From positions 1 to 62,831 of the forward strand of contig JAFMYY010000028.1 of NCBI GenBank assembly GCA_017948555.1: 62,831 bases of DNA. Direction: 5' to 3'. Under the pieces are notes generated by a model that made no database searches, was not told where the DNA came from, and worked only from the letters and a program-made list of their open reading frames with translations. Position 1 is the stretch's first letter. Each line of letters starts with the position of its first letter. Below, piece by piece: positions 1 through 9,127 of the stretch. The stretch comes from Cesiribacteraceae bacterium YIM B00369 (GTDB lineage: Bacteria; Bacteroidota; Bacteroidia; Cytophagales; Cyclobacteriaceae). The position numbers and the translations under genes were made by a program.

Positions 1-90
1 AATCTGATGCTCGCAGGCACCATTGGCTGGTTTATTACCGCCCCCTTCTGGATGAATAAAAAGGAAGAAGAGGAACAAACCACCGCATGA
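1..90 (+). CDS. C-terminal end of an unidentified protein, probably membrane-bound (partial)
   Basis: Frame 1 is open from the window edge to a TGA at 88-90 and gives 29 residues. They start with a hydrophobic stretch (LMLAGTIGWFITAPFW) and end in a charged tail rich in Lys and Glu. That pattern fits the last transmembrane helix and cytoplasmic tail of an integral membrane protein. Since rhamnose genes follow, a sugar transporter is a reasonable guess, but 29 residues do not allow a family call. A strong terminator sits about 50 bases downstream, so this is the end of its own transcript. Confidence 0.5.
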   Translation, partial: NLMLAGTIGWFITAPFWMNKKEEEEQTTA

Positions 91-140
91 TTTATCTGAA
101 TTAAAAAAACGTTAAAAGAGTATATCTATAAACTTTAAAT

Positions 141-190
141 GGCCCCGGGGAATTCTGATACAAATGAATTTCCCGGGGCCATTCTTTTTA
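141..190 (+). terminator. Rho-independent terminator
   Basis: A 14-base GC-rich arm (GGCCCCGGGGAATT) at 141-154 pairs with its near-perfect complement at 167-180. A T-rich run (ATTCTTTTTA) follows. It lies just after the partial gene at 1-90 and separates it from the rhamnose genes. Confidence 0.85.
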
Positions 191-442
191 ATTTACCCCC
201 TGAACTCCCCTTCCATCACCCAATTACCATTCTCTCCCGCCCCTTAGACTGCTTTCAACCTGGCTTAACAGGCAAAAAAACTTCAAACCGACCTTTTTTA
301 TATTCCACCGGTACAGTACACAACAGGACAGAAGTACCGGCAGTGAAGATTATATTTGTTTATCGGAATCCGGAAGTGGGGGTCCGGTTACTTTCATGAT
401 ATATGCCGGTAGATATACTCAGGGTACTATCGGAAAGTAAAG

Positions 443-505
443 TTAAGTAGTCAGACATTTTTATTTTGCACATAAATAGCATCATTTTCATCCCGGCCTA
501 AGGAG
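443..505. repeat. Intergenic repeat element, copy A
   Basis: This segment shares its start (TAAGTAGTC, then GACA) and its core (TTTTCAT, CCG, CC, AGG) with a segment at 62572-62640. It shares a shorter core (ATAAATAG, then TCATTTTCATCCCG) with 10545-10575. Bacteroidota genomes commonly carry short intergenic repeats of this kind. Copies here are divergent, so membership of one family is a judgement by eye. Confidence 0.4.
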
Positions 506-750
506 TCGGACGGCCGATGCCGGATCTGTCCGGGTACTTATCAGGATTTACTTTTTATTTATTCAAAAACACAACCCACACCTGATGAAACTAATTTGTG
601 ATTTTAGTACAGAAATATTCTTAAAAGAGGGCTGAAAGCAATTTATTCAGACAATACGGAAGCAGCAACGAAATAAAATTATTTTGACCGGGACCATGAC
701 AGTCCATGACAGGTAAATGGTTTTTGTTCATTATTATTGTTAAAGGTAAA

Positions 751-769
751 GTTAAAAATAGTTTTTAAC
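751..769. promoter_or_regulatory. Perfect inverted repeat upstream of the rhamnose genes
   Basis: GTTAAAAA and TTTTTAAC form 8-base arms around TAG. It could be an operator or a small hairpin in the leader. It is about 460 bases from the first gene and is AT-rich, so chance is possible. Confidence 0.25.
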
Positions 770-1229
770 CTATAAATGCAGGCCATAACAGGAGTAATTT
801 TCCTTTTTGCCGGAATCTTTGCCAAAGCCGGTTTTAATGTCTCCCTCCGGAATTACGGAGAAAGGACAGGCAAAATCCATTGGGGAAAAAGTGGTCTTTT
901 TTCGCCGGTAATTGCGCACCGGAATACCGCCTCCCGCTCTTTCCTGCAACCGGAAAAATTAACCCGAAGTGCTGATGCATCCGCAATTCTTTCTGCCCCT
1001 TATGCGGGCGGATGGGATGTAGGGATAAGGGGCAGAACCAGTTTTTACAGTTTTTTCATTCCTGTCGCCGGCAACGTTTCCGGAAATAAAACGCAGCAGA
1101 AAAAACCGGATAGTTATGGGCCTGAACATTAGTAAATCAGCAGGAAAATCAAATTTTTAATCCTTACCGGGTAACCGGAAAAATGAGTAAATAAAAACGC
1201 ATTTAGAAATAACCAATAAATCAATAAAC

Positions 1230-3356
1230 ATGGATCAAACAGTATCAACAAAAAACTTTAAGCATGTTAGCTACCTTTGGGACGAAGCAAAAGCAGCTGA
1301 AATGGAAGGCGACGAAGTAGCCCTTTTATTATACCGTTCTAACCTTTTGGGAGCCGACCTTCGCCTTACCAACTATGGTGGTGGTAACACTTCCTGCAAG
1401 GCAATGGCAAAAGACCCGCTAAGCGGAAAAGAAACTGAGATTATGTGGATTAAAGGTTCCGGCGGAGATATTGGAACCCTGACAAGAAGCGGCCTTGCAG
1501 CGCTTTATGTTGACCGTTTAAGAAGTCTCAAAAACGTATACCGTGGCATAGAGAGCGAAGATGAAATGGTGGAGCTTTTCAACCACTGCATCTATGATCT
1601 TGACTCTAAAGCCCCTTCTATAGATACTCCCCTGCATGGATTTCTTCCATTCAACCATATAGATCACCTTCACCCGGATGCGGCTATTGCTATAGCAGCT
1701 GCAAAGGATGGAAAAAAGATTACAGAAGAATTATTCGAAGGCACTATCGGCTGGGTGGACTGGCAGCGTCCGGGCTTCGACCTTGGCCTTCAGCTTAAGA
1801 ACTGTCTCGATGAAAATCCGGGTATCCGCGGCATTATGCTTGGCTCCCACGGCTTATTCACCTGGGGCGACACTGCTTACGAAAGCTACATCAATACACT
1901 TGAAGTAATTGAAAAGTGTGCTGAGTACCTTGAGCAGAACTTCGGCAAAAGCCGGCCTGTTTTTGGCGGACAAAGAATCCAGAGCCTTGCTGATGACCAG
2001 CGCAAAAAGCAGGCAGCAACCATCGCTCCGATCCTGCGTGGCTTCTGCTCCAGCAACCGCCACATGGTAGGTCATTTTACCGACGATCCTAAAGTACTGG
2101 AGTTCATCAACTCTAACGATCTTGAAAGACTGGCTCCAATGGGTACCAGTTGCCCTGACCACTTCCTTCGCACCAAGATCAGCCCGCTGGTGCTTGACAT
2201 TAAGCCTGATGAGGATCTTTCCGACACCAAAGCCCTGAAAGAAAGACTGAAGCCTGCTTTCGAGGACTACAGGAAAATGTACACTGAGTACTACGAGAAC
2301 CACAAGCATCCTAACAGCCCTGCCATGCGGGACTCTAACCCTGTTATCATCCTGTTCCCGGGTGTTGGTATGTTCTCTTTCTCTAAAGATAAGCAAACTG
2401 CCCGTGTTGCTGCAGAGTTCTACACCAATGCAATCAACGTAATGAAAGGCGCTGAGGCGGTATCGGAATATACTTCCCTGCCACGCCAGGAGGCTTTCGA
2501 TATCGAGTACTGGTTACTCGAAGAAGCAAAGTTACAGCGTATGCCTAAGCCTAAAGCTCTTTCCGGCAAAATTGCACTGGTAACAGGCAGCGCCGGAGGT
2601 ATTGGTAAGGCTATTGCAAAGAAATTTGCCGACGAAGGTGCTGTAGTCGTGATCAACGATAACGATGCGGGCCGCCTTGACAGTGCAAACGAGGAATTCA
2701 AAAAGCAGTACGGCAAAGATAAATATACTACTGCCCTGCTTGATGTAACTAACGCTGAGCACATAAGTGCCGCTATGGATGTGGCTGCCCTTGCTTTTGG
2801 TGGCGTTGACATTGTGGTAAACTGTGCCGGTCTTTCTATTTCCAAGCCAATTGAGGAGCATACCGATAAGGACTGGGATCTTTTATATGATGTTCTTGTA
2901 AAAGGCCAGTTTAAAGTTACCCAGGCAGGTATTGAAGTAATGCGCAAGCAGGACCTTGGTGGCGATGTGCTTAACATTGTAAGCAAGAATGCCCTTGTAT
3001 CCGGACCAAACAACGCAGGTTACGGATCGGCAAAAGCTGCACAGCTGCACCTGAGCCGCCTGAACGCTGCTGAACTTGGCGCTGACAGGATCCGCGTAAA
3101 CGTGGTGAACCCTGATGCGGTAATTTCCGACAGCAAGATCTGGCAGAGCGGATGGGCAGAAGGAAGAGCGAAAGCATATGGCGTGAAAGTGGAAGAGCTT
3201 CCTGCATTCTATGCAAAGCGTACCCTGCTGAACGAAATTATCCTTCCTGAGGATATTGCCAATGCCTGTTTTGTATTTACCGGAGGCTTCCTCAACAAAT
3301 CTACCGGAAACGTACTGAATGTGGATGGCGGTGTTGCCATGGCTTTTGTAAGATAG
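1230..3356 (+). CDS. rhaEW: Bifunctional L-rhamnulose-1-phosphate aldolase / L-lactaldehyde dehydrogenase
   Basis: 708 residues in two parts. Residues 1 to about 430 form a class II aldolase-type domain that would split rhamnulose-1-phosphate into dihydroxyacetone phosphate and L-lactaldehyde. Residues about 440-708 form a short-chain dehydrogenase: the nucleotide-binding motif TGSAGGIG is at 452-459 and the catalytic pair is Tyr598 and Lys602 (YGSAK). That half would oxidise lactaldehyde to L-lactate. This fused architecture is known as RhaEW from comparative studies of rhamnose catabolism. The gene is separated by about 200 repeat-rich bases from the isomerase, kinase and lutABC genes that supply its substrate and consume its product. 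It starts at the ATG at 1230. Activity is inferred from family and context. Confidence 0.9.
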   Translation: MDQTVSTKNFKHVSYLWDEAKAAEMEGDEVALLLYRSNLLGADLRLTNYGGGNTSCKAMAKDPLSGKETEIMWIKGSGGDIGTLTRSGLAALYVDRLRSLKNVYRGIESEDEMVELFNHCIYDLDSKAPSIDTPLHGFLPFNHIDHLHPDAAIAIAAAKDGKKITEELFEGTIGWVDWQRPGFDLGLQLKNCLDENPGIRGIMLGSHGLFTWGDTAYESYINTLEVIEKCAEYLEQNFGKSRPVFGGQRIQSLADDQRKKQAATIAPILRGFCSSNRHMVGHFTDDPKVLEFINSNDLERLAPMGTSCPDHFLRTKISPLVLDIKPDEDLSDTKALKERLKPAFEDYRKMYTEYYENHKHPNSPAMRDSNPVIILFPGVGMFSFSKDKQTARVAAEFYTNAINVMKGAEAVSEYTSLPRQEAFDIEYWLLEEAKLQRMPKPKALSGKIALVTGSAGGIGKAIAKKFADEGAVVVINDNDAGRLDSANEEFKKQYGKDKYTTALLDVTNAEHISAAMDVAALAFGGVDIVVNCAGLSISKPIEEHTDKDWDLLYDVLVKGQFKVTQAGIEVMRKQDLGGDVLNIVSKNALVSGPNNAGYGSAKAAQLHLSRLNAAELGADRIRVNVVNPDAVISDSKIWQSGWAEGRAKAYGVKVEELPAFYAKRTLLNEIILPEDIANACFVFTGGFLNKSTGNVLNVDGGVAMAFVR

Positions 3357-3503
3357 TATTGAGTAGTGAGTATTGAGTAGTGAGTATTGAGCGGTCCGCC
3401 GCTGCGGTATTGAGGCAGTATATTAATTAAGAATGTAGAATTAAGAATGCAGAATTAAATCGGGAAACCTCAATTCTTCATTTTTAATTCTTAATTCTTA
3501 ATT
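3357..3503. repeat. Tandem repeat and long hairpin between rhaEW and rhaI
   Basis: Directly after the rhaEW stop, a 14-base unit (TATTGAGTAGTGAG) occurs twice in tandem and a third time in part (3357-3391). Then an AT-rich arm at 3425-3458 pairs with 3472-3503; both arms are built from AATTAAGAAT-like units. Such degenerate simple units are common between genes in this phylum. It may be a decayed small non-autonomous element. The hairpin could also affect transcription from rhaEW into rhaI. Confidence 0.6.
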
Positions 3504-3558
3504 GAAAAAAGTCACCCGTCTTAATACTTTATACTTTGTACTATAAACTTTTTTCATA

Positions 3559-4833
3559 ATGAATATAGAAAAATATAAGATAGACGAACATAACGGTCAG
3601 CTGGCAGGAAAGCATCAGCAAAAGCTGAACTACCTTACTTCTGAGTTTTCCGGCGTGGAGGCTGTTATTCAAAAGCTGGTCGATTTCCAGATTGCCATTC
3701 CAAGCTGGGCACTCGGTACAGGCGGCACACGCTTTGGCCGTTTTTCAGGCGGAGGAGAACCCCGCAGCCTGGAAGAAAAAATGGAAGACATTGGTTTGAT
3801 GCATTCCCTGAACCGTTCAAGTGGCGCTATTTCCCTGCACATTCCATGGGATATACCAAAAGACGTTCAAAAAATCCGTACGCTGGCAGCTCAGCATGGG
3901 CTGAAGTTCGATGCTGTAAACTCCAACACGTTCCAGGACCAGAAAGACCAGGAGCATAGCTTCAAATTCGGCTCGCTGCAGCATGTAAATAAAGCAGTCC
4001 GCAAGCAGGCTGTGGATCATAACATTGAGGTTATCCGCCACGGGCAGGAGCTTGGCTCCGAATCCCTTACCGTCTGGCTTGCAGATGGTTCTTCTTTCCC
4101 GGGACAGCTGAACATGCGCAAAGCATTCCAGTACACCCTGGAAAGTCTTCAGGAAATATATGCCGCACTGCCGGATACCTGGAAAATGTTTGTGGAATAC
4201 AAGCCATTTGAACCCAGCTTCTACTCCACCACTATTGCCGACTGGGGGCAGTCTTTAATGCTGGCCAACAAACTCGGTCCTAAGGCTTATACCCTTGTTG
4301 ACCTGGGCCACCACCTGCCAAATACCAATATCGAGCAAATTGTAGCGCTTTTGCTTATGGAAGGCAAGCTGGGCGGCTTCCACTTCAACGACTCCAAATA
4401 TGCCGATGATGATTTAACAGCAGGCAGCATTAAGCCTTACCAGCTGTTCCTGATCTTTAACGAGCTGGTGGAAGGAATGGATGCCAGGGGCATGAACCAT
4501 GCCACCGGCCTTGGCTGGATGATCGATGCTTCGCATAATATAAAAGATCCTTTAGAGGACCTGCTGCAATCGGTGGAGGCAATCATGATTGCTTATACCC
4601 AGGCACTGCTGGTTGACAGAAAGGCTCTGGCAGAAGCGCAGCAGAACAATGATGTGGTAAGGGCTCAGGAAATCTTACAAAATGTATTCCGTACAGATGT
4701 AAGACCACTGGTGGCAGAAGCGCGCCTGCGTGCAGGAGGCTCTCTGAACCCGCTGGAAACTTACCGTCAGCTGAAGGTAAGAGAAAATCTGATTAAAGAA
4801 AGAGGAGCAAAAACAGTAGCAACAGGACTATAA
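3559..4833 (+). CDS. rhaI: L-rhamnose isomerase, Pseudomonas stutzeri RhaI type
   Basis: 424 residues of a TIM-barrel sugar isomerase that would convert L-rhamnose to L-rhamnulose, the first catabolic step. Family features visible here include WALGTGGTRF near residue 50 and likely metal-binding stretches MFVEYKPFEP, LVDLGHHLPN and GGFHFNDSKY. This resembles the P. stutzeri-type enzyme rather than E. coli RhaA. The ATG at 3559 opens a gene that ends two bases before the kinase start, so isomerase and kinase are surely co-transcribed. The family also accepts other sugars, but neighbours make rhamnose the likely substrate. Confidence 0.88.
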   Translation: MNIEKYKIDEHNGQLAGKHQQKLNYLTSEFSGVEAVIQKLVDFQIAIPSWALGTGGTRFGRFSGGGEPRSLEEKMEDIGLMHSLNRSSGAISLHIPWDIPKDVQKIRTLAAQHGLKFDAVNSNTFQDQKDQEHSFKFGSLQHVNKAVRKQAVDHNIEVIRHGQELGSESLTVWLADGSSFPGQLNMRKAFQYTLESLQEIYAALPDTWKMFVEYKPFEPSFYSTTIADWGQSLMLANKLGPKAYTLVDLGHHLPNTNIEQIVALLLMEGKLGGFHFNDSKYADDDLTAGSIKPYQLFLIFNELVEGMDARGMNHATGLGWMIDASHNIKDPLEDLLQSVEAIMIAYTQALLVDRKALAEAQQNNDVVRAQEILQNVFRTDVRPLVAEARLRAGGSLNPLETYRQLKVRENLIKERGAKTVATGL

Positions 4834-4835
4834 TT

Positions 4836-6239
4836 ATGCAGGAAAAAGAGGCAACCCCCGTAATAGCAATTTTCGATGTAGGAAAAACAAACAAGAAGCT
4901 TTTCCTTTTTGACCAGGATTATAATATCGTGTACGAGAAGTCGGCACGGTTTTCAGAAACTGTCGATGAAGATGGTTTCCCCTGCGAAAATCTGGAAAGT
5001 TTAAGGCTTTCTGTGTTTGACTCCCTCATGGAAGTATTCAGGCGGCCGGAGTTTGATGTTAAAGCCATAAACTTTTCCACCTACGGCGCCAGCCTGGTAT
5101 ACCTCGATAAATACGGCAGCCCTCTTGCTCCCCTGTACAATTACCTGAAGCCTTATCCTGAAAAGCTCCAGAAACAGTTTTATGATACCTATGGAGGGGA
5201 AGATGAGTTCTCTAAAAGAACAGCTTCCCCTGTCCTGGGTAACCTCAATTCCGGCATGCAGCTCTACAGGATTAAATATGAAAAACCGGAGCTTTTTAAA
5301 GAAATAAAATATGCCCTGCACCTTCCTCAGTACATGAGTCAGTTGGTGTCAGGCAAGTTCTATTCTGATATTACCAGTATTGGCTGCCACACCAACCTCT
5401 GGGATTTTGAGAAGAACAGATACCATGAGTGGGTGGAAAAAGAAGGCATCCTTGGCCTTTTACCTCCGGTACTTCCCAGCGATCAGCTGATGCCGGCTTT
5501 TTTCCCGGGCAATACCTACGGCACCGGAGTAGGCCTGCACGACAGCTCCGCAGCCCTTATTCCTTACCTGGTAAGCTTCCACGAGCCCTTTGCGTTAATC
5601 TCCACAGGCACCTGGTGTATTACCATTAATCCCTTCAATCAGTCGCCTTTAACTTCAGGCGAGCTCGCAAACGATTGCCTGAGCTATATGAATTACCGCG
5701 GTCAGCCTGTAAAAGCCAGCCGCCTGTTTGCCGGTTACGACCATGAGCAACAGACCAAAAGAATTTCGTCCCATTTCAGCAAAAGCTCATTCAGCTTCCG
5801 CAATATTAAGTTCGATCCGGAACTGATGGCAAAGCTAAGGGCTAAAAACGGCATTAACCTGGAGCAAGCCAAAACAGAAGAAGTATTGAAGGGCTCCCTG
5901 TTCGAAAAACGGGAGCTTTCAGAGTTTGAAACAGCAGAAGAAGCCTACCACCAGCTTATGCTGGATATTGCCACCCAGCAGTATTTTTCAAGCCAGCTGG
6001 TGCTGAAAGATACCGCTGTTAAACGTATATTTGTTGACGGAGGCTTCAGCAAAAACGCAGTTTACATGAACCTGCTGGCAGCATTTTTCCCTGAACTGGA
6101 GGTTTTTGCAGCCTCTATGGCACAGGCCACCGCAGTAGGCACTGCTCTGGCGCTCCATAAATCGTGGAACAAAAATCCGTTCCCCAGCGACATTATTAAA
6201 CTAAAGCTTTACACCGTTTCACAGAAGGAAGTATTATGA
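4836..6239 (+). CDS. rhaB: FGGY-family carbohydrate kinase, probable L-rhamnulokinase
   Basis: 467 residues with the ATP-binding start of the FGGY/actin-like fold (IAIFDVGKTNKKLFLFD) and a second nucleotide-binding stretch (ISTGTWCITINPF). The C-terminal FVDGGFSKNAVYMNLLA also fits the family. It would phosphorylate L-rhamnulose to the 1-phosphate used by RhaEW. Its start lies two bases after the isomerase stop and its end overlaps the lutA start by four bases, which implies translational coupling. Sequence alone cannot separate rhamnulokinase from fuculokinase or xylulokinase relatives, so the substrate rests on context. Confidence 0.82.
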   Translation: MQEKEATPVIAIFDVGKTNKKLFLFDQDYNIVYEKSARFSETVDEDGFPCENLESLRLSVFDSLMEVFRRPEFDVKAINFSTYGASLVYLDKYGSPLAPLYNYLKPYPEKLQKQFYDTYGGEDEFSKRTASPVLGNLNSGMQLYRIKYEKPELFKEIKYALHLPQYMSQLVSGKFYSDITSIGCHTNLWDFEKNRYHEWVEKEGILGLLPPVLPSDQLMPAFFPGNTYGTGVGLHDSSAALIPYLVSFHEPFALISTGTWCITINPFNQSPLTSGELANDCLSYMNYRGQPVKASRLFAGYDHEQQTKRISSHFSKSSFSFRNIKFDPELMAKLRAKNGINLEQAKTEEVLKGSLFEKRELSEFETAEEAYHQLMLDIATQQYFSSQLVLKDTAVKRIFVDGGFSKNAVYMNLLAAFFPELEVFAASMAQATAVGTALALHKSWNKNPFPSDIIKLKLYTVSQKEVL

Positions 6240-6973
6240 GGGTCGGGTTATTTATTCCCTGTTATGTAGATCAGTTTTTCCCGAAGGCAGGAATTGCCAC
6301 ACTTGAGCTGCTGGAAAAGTTAGGGGTGGATGTTAGCTACCCCGGAAACCAGACCTGCTGCGGCCAGCCAATGGCTAACTCAGGCTTTGAGCACCTTACG
6401 GGAGGCTGCAACGATCATTTTACAGCTATTTTTTCGGAATTCGATTATATTGTTGCTCCTTCGGGCAGCTGTGTGGTACACGTAAAAGACCACCTGCATT
6501 CCGATAAACAGCCCCGGCAGGCTCAGGAAATCAGGAAGAAAACATATGAGCTGGTTGAATTCCTTACGGATGTGCTCAAAGTAAAAGAGCTGAAAGCCCG
6601 TTTTCCGCACAAGGTAGGCGTACATCAGAGCTGCCATGGCTTAAGAGGACTGAAACTCGCCCAGATGAGCGAACTCGTAGCCCCTGGCTTTTCCAAACCC
6701 GGACAGTTGCTGCAAATGGTGGAAGGCATTGAACTTGTAAACCTGCAGCGTGCCGATGAGTGCTGTGGCTTTGGCGGAACCTTTGCCGTGGCAGAGGAAG
6801 CTGTTTCGGTAAAAATGGGGAAAGACCGTGTGGGCGACCACCTTGCCAACGGAGCCGAATTTATAACAGCAGCAGATATGTCGTGCCTGATGCACATGGA
6901 AGGCATATTGAAACGACAGAAAAGCAATGTTAAAATATTGCATATTGCCGAAATACTGAACGCACAGGAATGA
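6236..6973 (+). CDS. lutA: L-lactate oxidation iron-sulfur protein LutA (YkgE-like)
   Basis: 245 residues with two cysteine-rich CCG-type domains, seen as GNQTCCGQP near residue 40 and ADECCGFGG near residue 175, with further cysteines in SGSC and HQSCHGLR. This is the Fe-S subunit of the LutABC complex, which oxidises L-lactate to pyruvate in Bacillus subtilis and relatives. The ATG overlaps the end of the kinase gene by four bases and the stop overlaps lutB by four. In this operon it would consume the L-lactate made by the RhaEW dehydrogenase half. Confidence 0.88.
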   Translation: MRVGLFIPCYVDQFFPKAGIATLELLEKLGVDVSYPGNQTCCGQPMANSGFEHLTGGCNDHFTAIFSEFDYIVAPSGSCVVHVKDHLHSDKQPRQAQEIRKKTYELVEFLTDVLKVKELKARFPHKVGVHQSCHGLRGLKLAQMSELVAPGFSKPGQLLQMVEGIELVNLQRADECCGFGGTFAVAEEAVSVKMGKDRVGDHLANGAEFITAADMSCLMHMEGILKRQKSNVKILHIAEILNAQE

Positions 6974-8349
6974 GTATGAATATAGGGAAGGACCACGCAG
7001 CACTCGCCGATAAGTTTAATCAGGATGAGCCCCGTGTAAACTGGCACGATGAAACCTTATGGTTTGTACGCCAGAAGCGGGATAAAGCAGCATTTGGAAT
7101 TGAAAAATGGGAAGACCTGCGGGAAGCAGCCTCTCAGATAAAACATAATGTACTCTCGAAGCTCGATGAGTACCTGGTGCAGTTTGAAACGGAGGCCAAA
7201 AAGAATGGTATTACCGTACACTGGGCTGCCGATGGCGAAGAGCATAACAGGATCGTACATTCCATCTTTAAAAAGCATGGCGTAAATCAGGCTGTAAAAA
7301 GCAAATCGATGCTTACGGAGGAATGTCACCTTAATGATTATCTGGCTGAACATGGAGTGGAGGTAATTGACTCTGATTTAGGGGAGCGCATCGTTCAGCT
7401 TGCAGGGCAGCCACCCAGCCATATTGTACTGCCTGCAATCCATATAAAAAAGGAAGAGGTAGGTGATATTTTCCACCGGAAACTGGGTACTGAAAAAGGG
7501 GAATCCAATGCACAGATATTAACAGAAACCGCCCGCCAGCATTTGCGGGAGGTTTTCCTGAGCCGTAAAATTGCCCTTACTGGTGTTAACTTTGCCGTAG
7601 CCGAAACAGGTGAATTCGTGGTATGTACCAACGAGGGAAATGCCGATATGGGCGTCCATCTCGCCGATGTGCATATTGCCTGTATGGGCATAGAAAAGCT
7701 GATTCCGCAGCGGAAGCACCTTGGCGTGTTTTTACGCCTGCTCGCCCGCAGCGCCACCGGCCAGCCTATTACCACCTATTCAAGCCATTTTAAAAAGCCC
7801 CGCCCCGGGCAGGAAATGCACATTGTACTGGTCGACAACGGCCGGAGCACCCAGCTGGGAAGGGAAGACTTCCGTAATTCACTTAAGTGTATCCGCTGCG
7901 GCGCCTGCATGAACACCTGCCCTGTTTACAGGAGAAGTGGCGGGCACAGCTATCATCATGCAGTACCGGGGCCTATAGGGTCCATTCTCGCCCCTAACTT
8001 CGATATGCGGAAGAATGCCGACCTCCCCTTTGCCTCCACCCTTTGCGGTTCCTGCTCCAATGTATGCCCTGTTAAAATAGACATACACGACCAGCTCTAT
8101 AAATGGCGGCAGGTACTGGTAAAGGAGGGGTATGTAGATAAGAAAAAAGCCGTAGCCATGCAGGCCATGAACCTGGTGCTCTCCTCTCCTGCCCTCTTTA
8201 AAGCTTCCGGAAAGGCGGGAAGGTTTATGATGCGACTGGCTCCTTTTGCAGTGAACAACAAGCTGAACCCCTGGTACAAAAGCAGGGAAATGATGGAAGC
8301 CCCGAAAGAATCGTTCGGGGAGTGGTATCAAAAAAACAGAAAGAAATAA
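6970..8349 (+). CDS. lutB: L-lactate oxidation iron-sulfur protein LutB (YkgF-like)
   Basis: 459 residues. The first two thirds are an LUD-type domain, followed by two ferredoxin-like 4Fe-4S motifs: CIRCGACMNTCPVY and CGSCSNVCPVKID. This order and length match LutB, the central electron-transfer subunit of the lactate oxidation complex. The gene overlaps lutA by four bases and abuts lutC with no gap. It is a soluble cytoplasmic protein with no signal peptide. Confidence 0.9.
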   Translation: MSMNIGKDHAALADKFNQDEPRVNWHDETLWFVRQKRDKAAFGIEKWEDLREAASQIKHNVLSKLDEYLVQFETEAKKNGITVHWAADGEEHNRIVHSIFKKHGVNQAVKSKSMLTEECHLNDYLAEHGVEVIDSDLGERIVQLAGQPPSHIVLPAIHIKKEEVGDIFHRKLGTEKGESNAQILTETARQHLREVFLSRKIALTGVNFAVAETGEFVVCTNEGNADMGVHLADVHIACMGIEKLIPQRKHLGVFLRLLARSATGQPITTYSSHFKKPRPGQEMHIVLVDNGRSTQLGREDFRNSLKCIRCGACMNTCPVYRRSGGHSYHHAVPGPIGSILAPNFDMRKNADLPFASTLCGSCSNVCPVKIDIHDQLYKWRQVLVKEGYVDKKKAVAMQAMNLVLSSPALFKASGKAGRFMMRLAPFAVNNKLNPWYKSREMMEAPKESFGEWYQKNRKK

Positions 8350-8940
8350 ATGAGTAGCAGAGAAAAAATGCTTGCAGCCATTGCAAAGAACAAGCCTGAG
8401 CTGGCTCCCCTGCCCCGGATAGATCAACTTGGGGAGGCAGAAACTGACCTTGTGGAGAAGTTTTCGACAGTTGCAGTGGGCATAGGCAGCAAAGTGTTTC
8501 CTGTAAAAAACTATAAAGAAATACAGGAAATACTGCAGAAGCAATTCGGCAGCGAAACCAGAAAAGTAACCACTATTCCGGAGCTGAAAGCGCTTTCCGG
8601 CGAAGGCGATCTTTCTTCTCCCGATCCTCATACTTTTGAAAATGTAGAGCTGGCTGTTATGCAGGGTCATTTTGCAGTAGCAGAAAACAGTGCGATATGG
8701 GTAACGGAAGATATGACGGGCCAGCGGGTGCTCCCCTTCATTTGCCAGCACCTGAGCCTGATAGTTAAAAAAAGCACTATTGTGCCTGATATGCACGAAG
8801 GATATAAGCTAATCGGGGAAGCTGCTTACGGCTATGGCGTATTTATTGCCGGCCCGTCCAAAACAGCGGATATCGAGCAATCACTGGTATTAGGCGCCCA
8901 CGGCCCCAGAAGTTTAACAGTGTTTATACTGGAAGATTAA
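8350..8940 (+). CDS. lutC: LUD-domain protein LutC (YkgG-like)
   Basis: 196 residues of the LUD family. The C-terminal region shows the usual run NSAIWVTEDM, then a conserved ending with EQSLVLGAHGPRSL. It is the third LutABC subunit. It starts immediately after the lutB stop and is the last gene of the rhaI-rhaB-lutABC run. No typical terminator is visible just after it; the following gap contains degenerate repeats. Confidence 0.87.
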   Translation: MSSREKMLAAIAKNKPELAPLPRIDQLGEAETDLVEKFSTVAVGIGSKVFPVKNYKEIQEILQKQFGSETRKVTTIPELKALSGEGDLSSPDPHTFENVELAVMQGHFAVAENSAIWVTEDMTGQRVLPFICQHLSLIVKKSTIVPDMHEGYKLIGEAAYGYGVFIAGPSKTADIEQSLVLGAHGPRSLTVFILED

Positions 8941-8979
8941 AGAGGTTTAAGCTTTGCAATCAGCAGTTCCCGGTCCCTA

Positions 8980-9035
8980 ATGATTCACGCAAAGGGCGCT
9001 GAGCTTTTTCGCAAAGGACTCAAAGATCTAATGTA
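8980..9035. repeat. Degenerate CGCAAAGG-type intergenic repeat
   Basis: The stretch contains TTCACGCAAAGGGCG, then TTTCGCAAAGGACTCAAAG. Units of this type form imperfect repeats between genes in many environmental bacteria. Only about one and a half units remain, so the call is tentative. Confidence 0.3.
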
Positions 9036-9127
9036 AAACAAGTAAAACCTTTTGCTAAAATTTTCCTTTTTTTACTTTAAGCTTAAATACATTTTTGCTG
9101 ACTCCATTATCCAACCAAATACAAACT

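Larger units (their letters stand above)
191..1229. promoter_or_regulatory. Long leader region before the rhamnose genes; no convincing gene
   Basis: About 1 kb without a convincing gene. The two open frames here (139-399 and 776-1132) have unusual composition and no recognisable domain. The region holds a repeat element at 443-505, two direct copies of CCATGACAG near 694-712, and a short perfect inverted repeat at 751-769. A TATATTTG at 351-358 matches the Bacteroidota -7 consensus TAnnTTTG but has no clear -33 partner. The promoter and operator of the rhamnose genes should lie here, but the sequence does not single out one site. Confidence 0.4.

Noticed and set aside
139-399. 86-codon open frame on the plus strand
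   Set aside because: It begins inside the terminator hairpin at 141-190 and has no domain or protein-like composition.
776-1132. 118-codon open frame in the leader of the rhamnose genes
   Set aside because: Composition is odd (many Ser, Arg, aromatic runs), no family features, and it overlaps likely regulatory sequence. It cannot be fully excluded as an orphan gene.
3357-3503. Possible CRISPR array
   Set aside because: The 14-base units are directly adjacent with no spacers, and only two and a half units exist.
7879-8796. Long open frame antisense to lutB and lutC
   Set aside because: It mirrors two well-supported genes on the other strand, and its translation is rich in His, Phe and Arg, as expected of a shadow frame.
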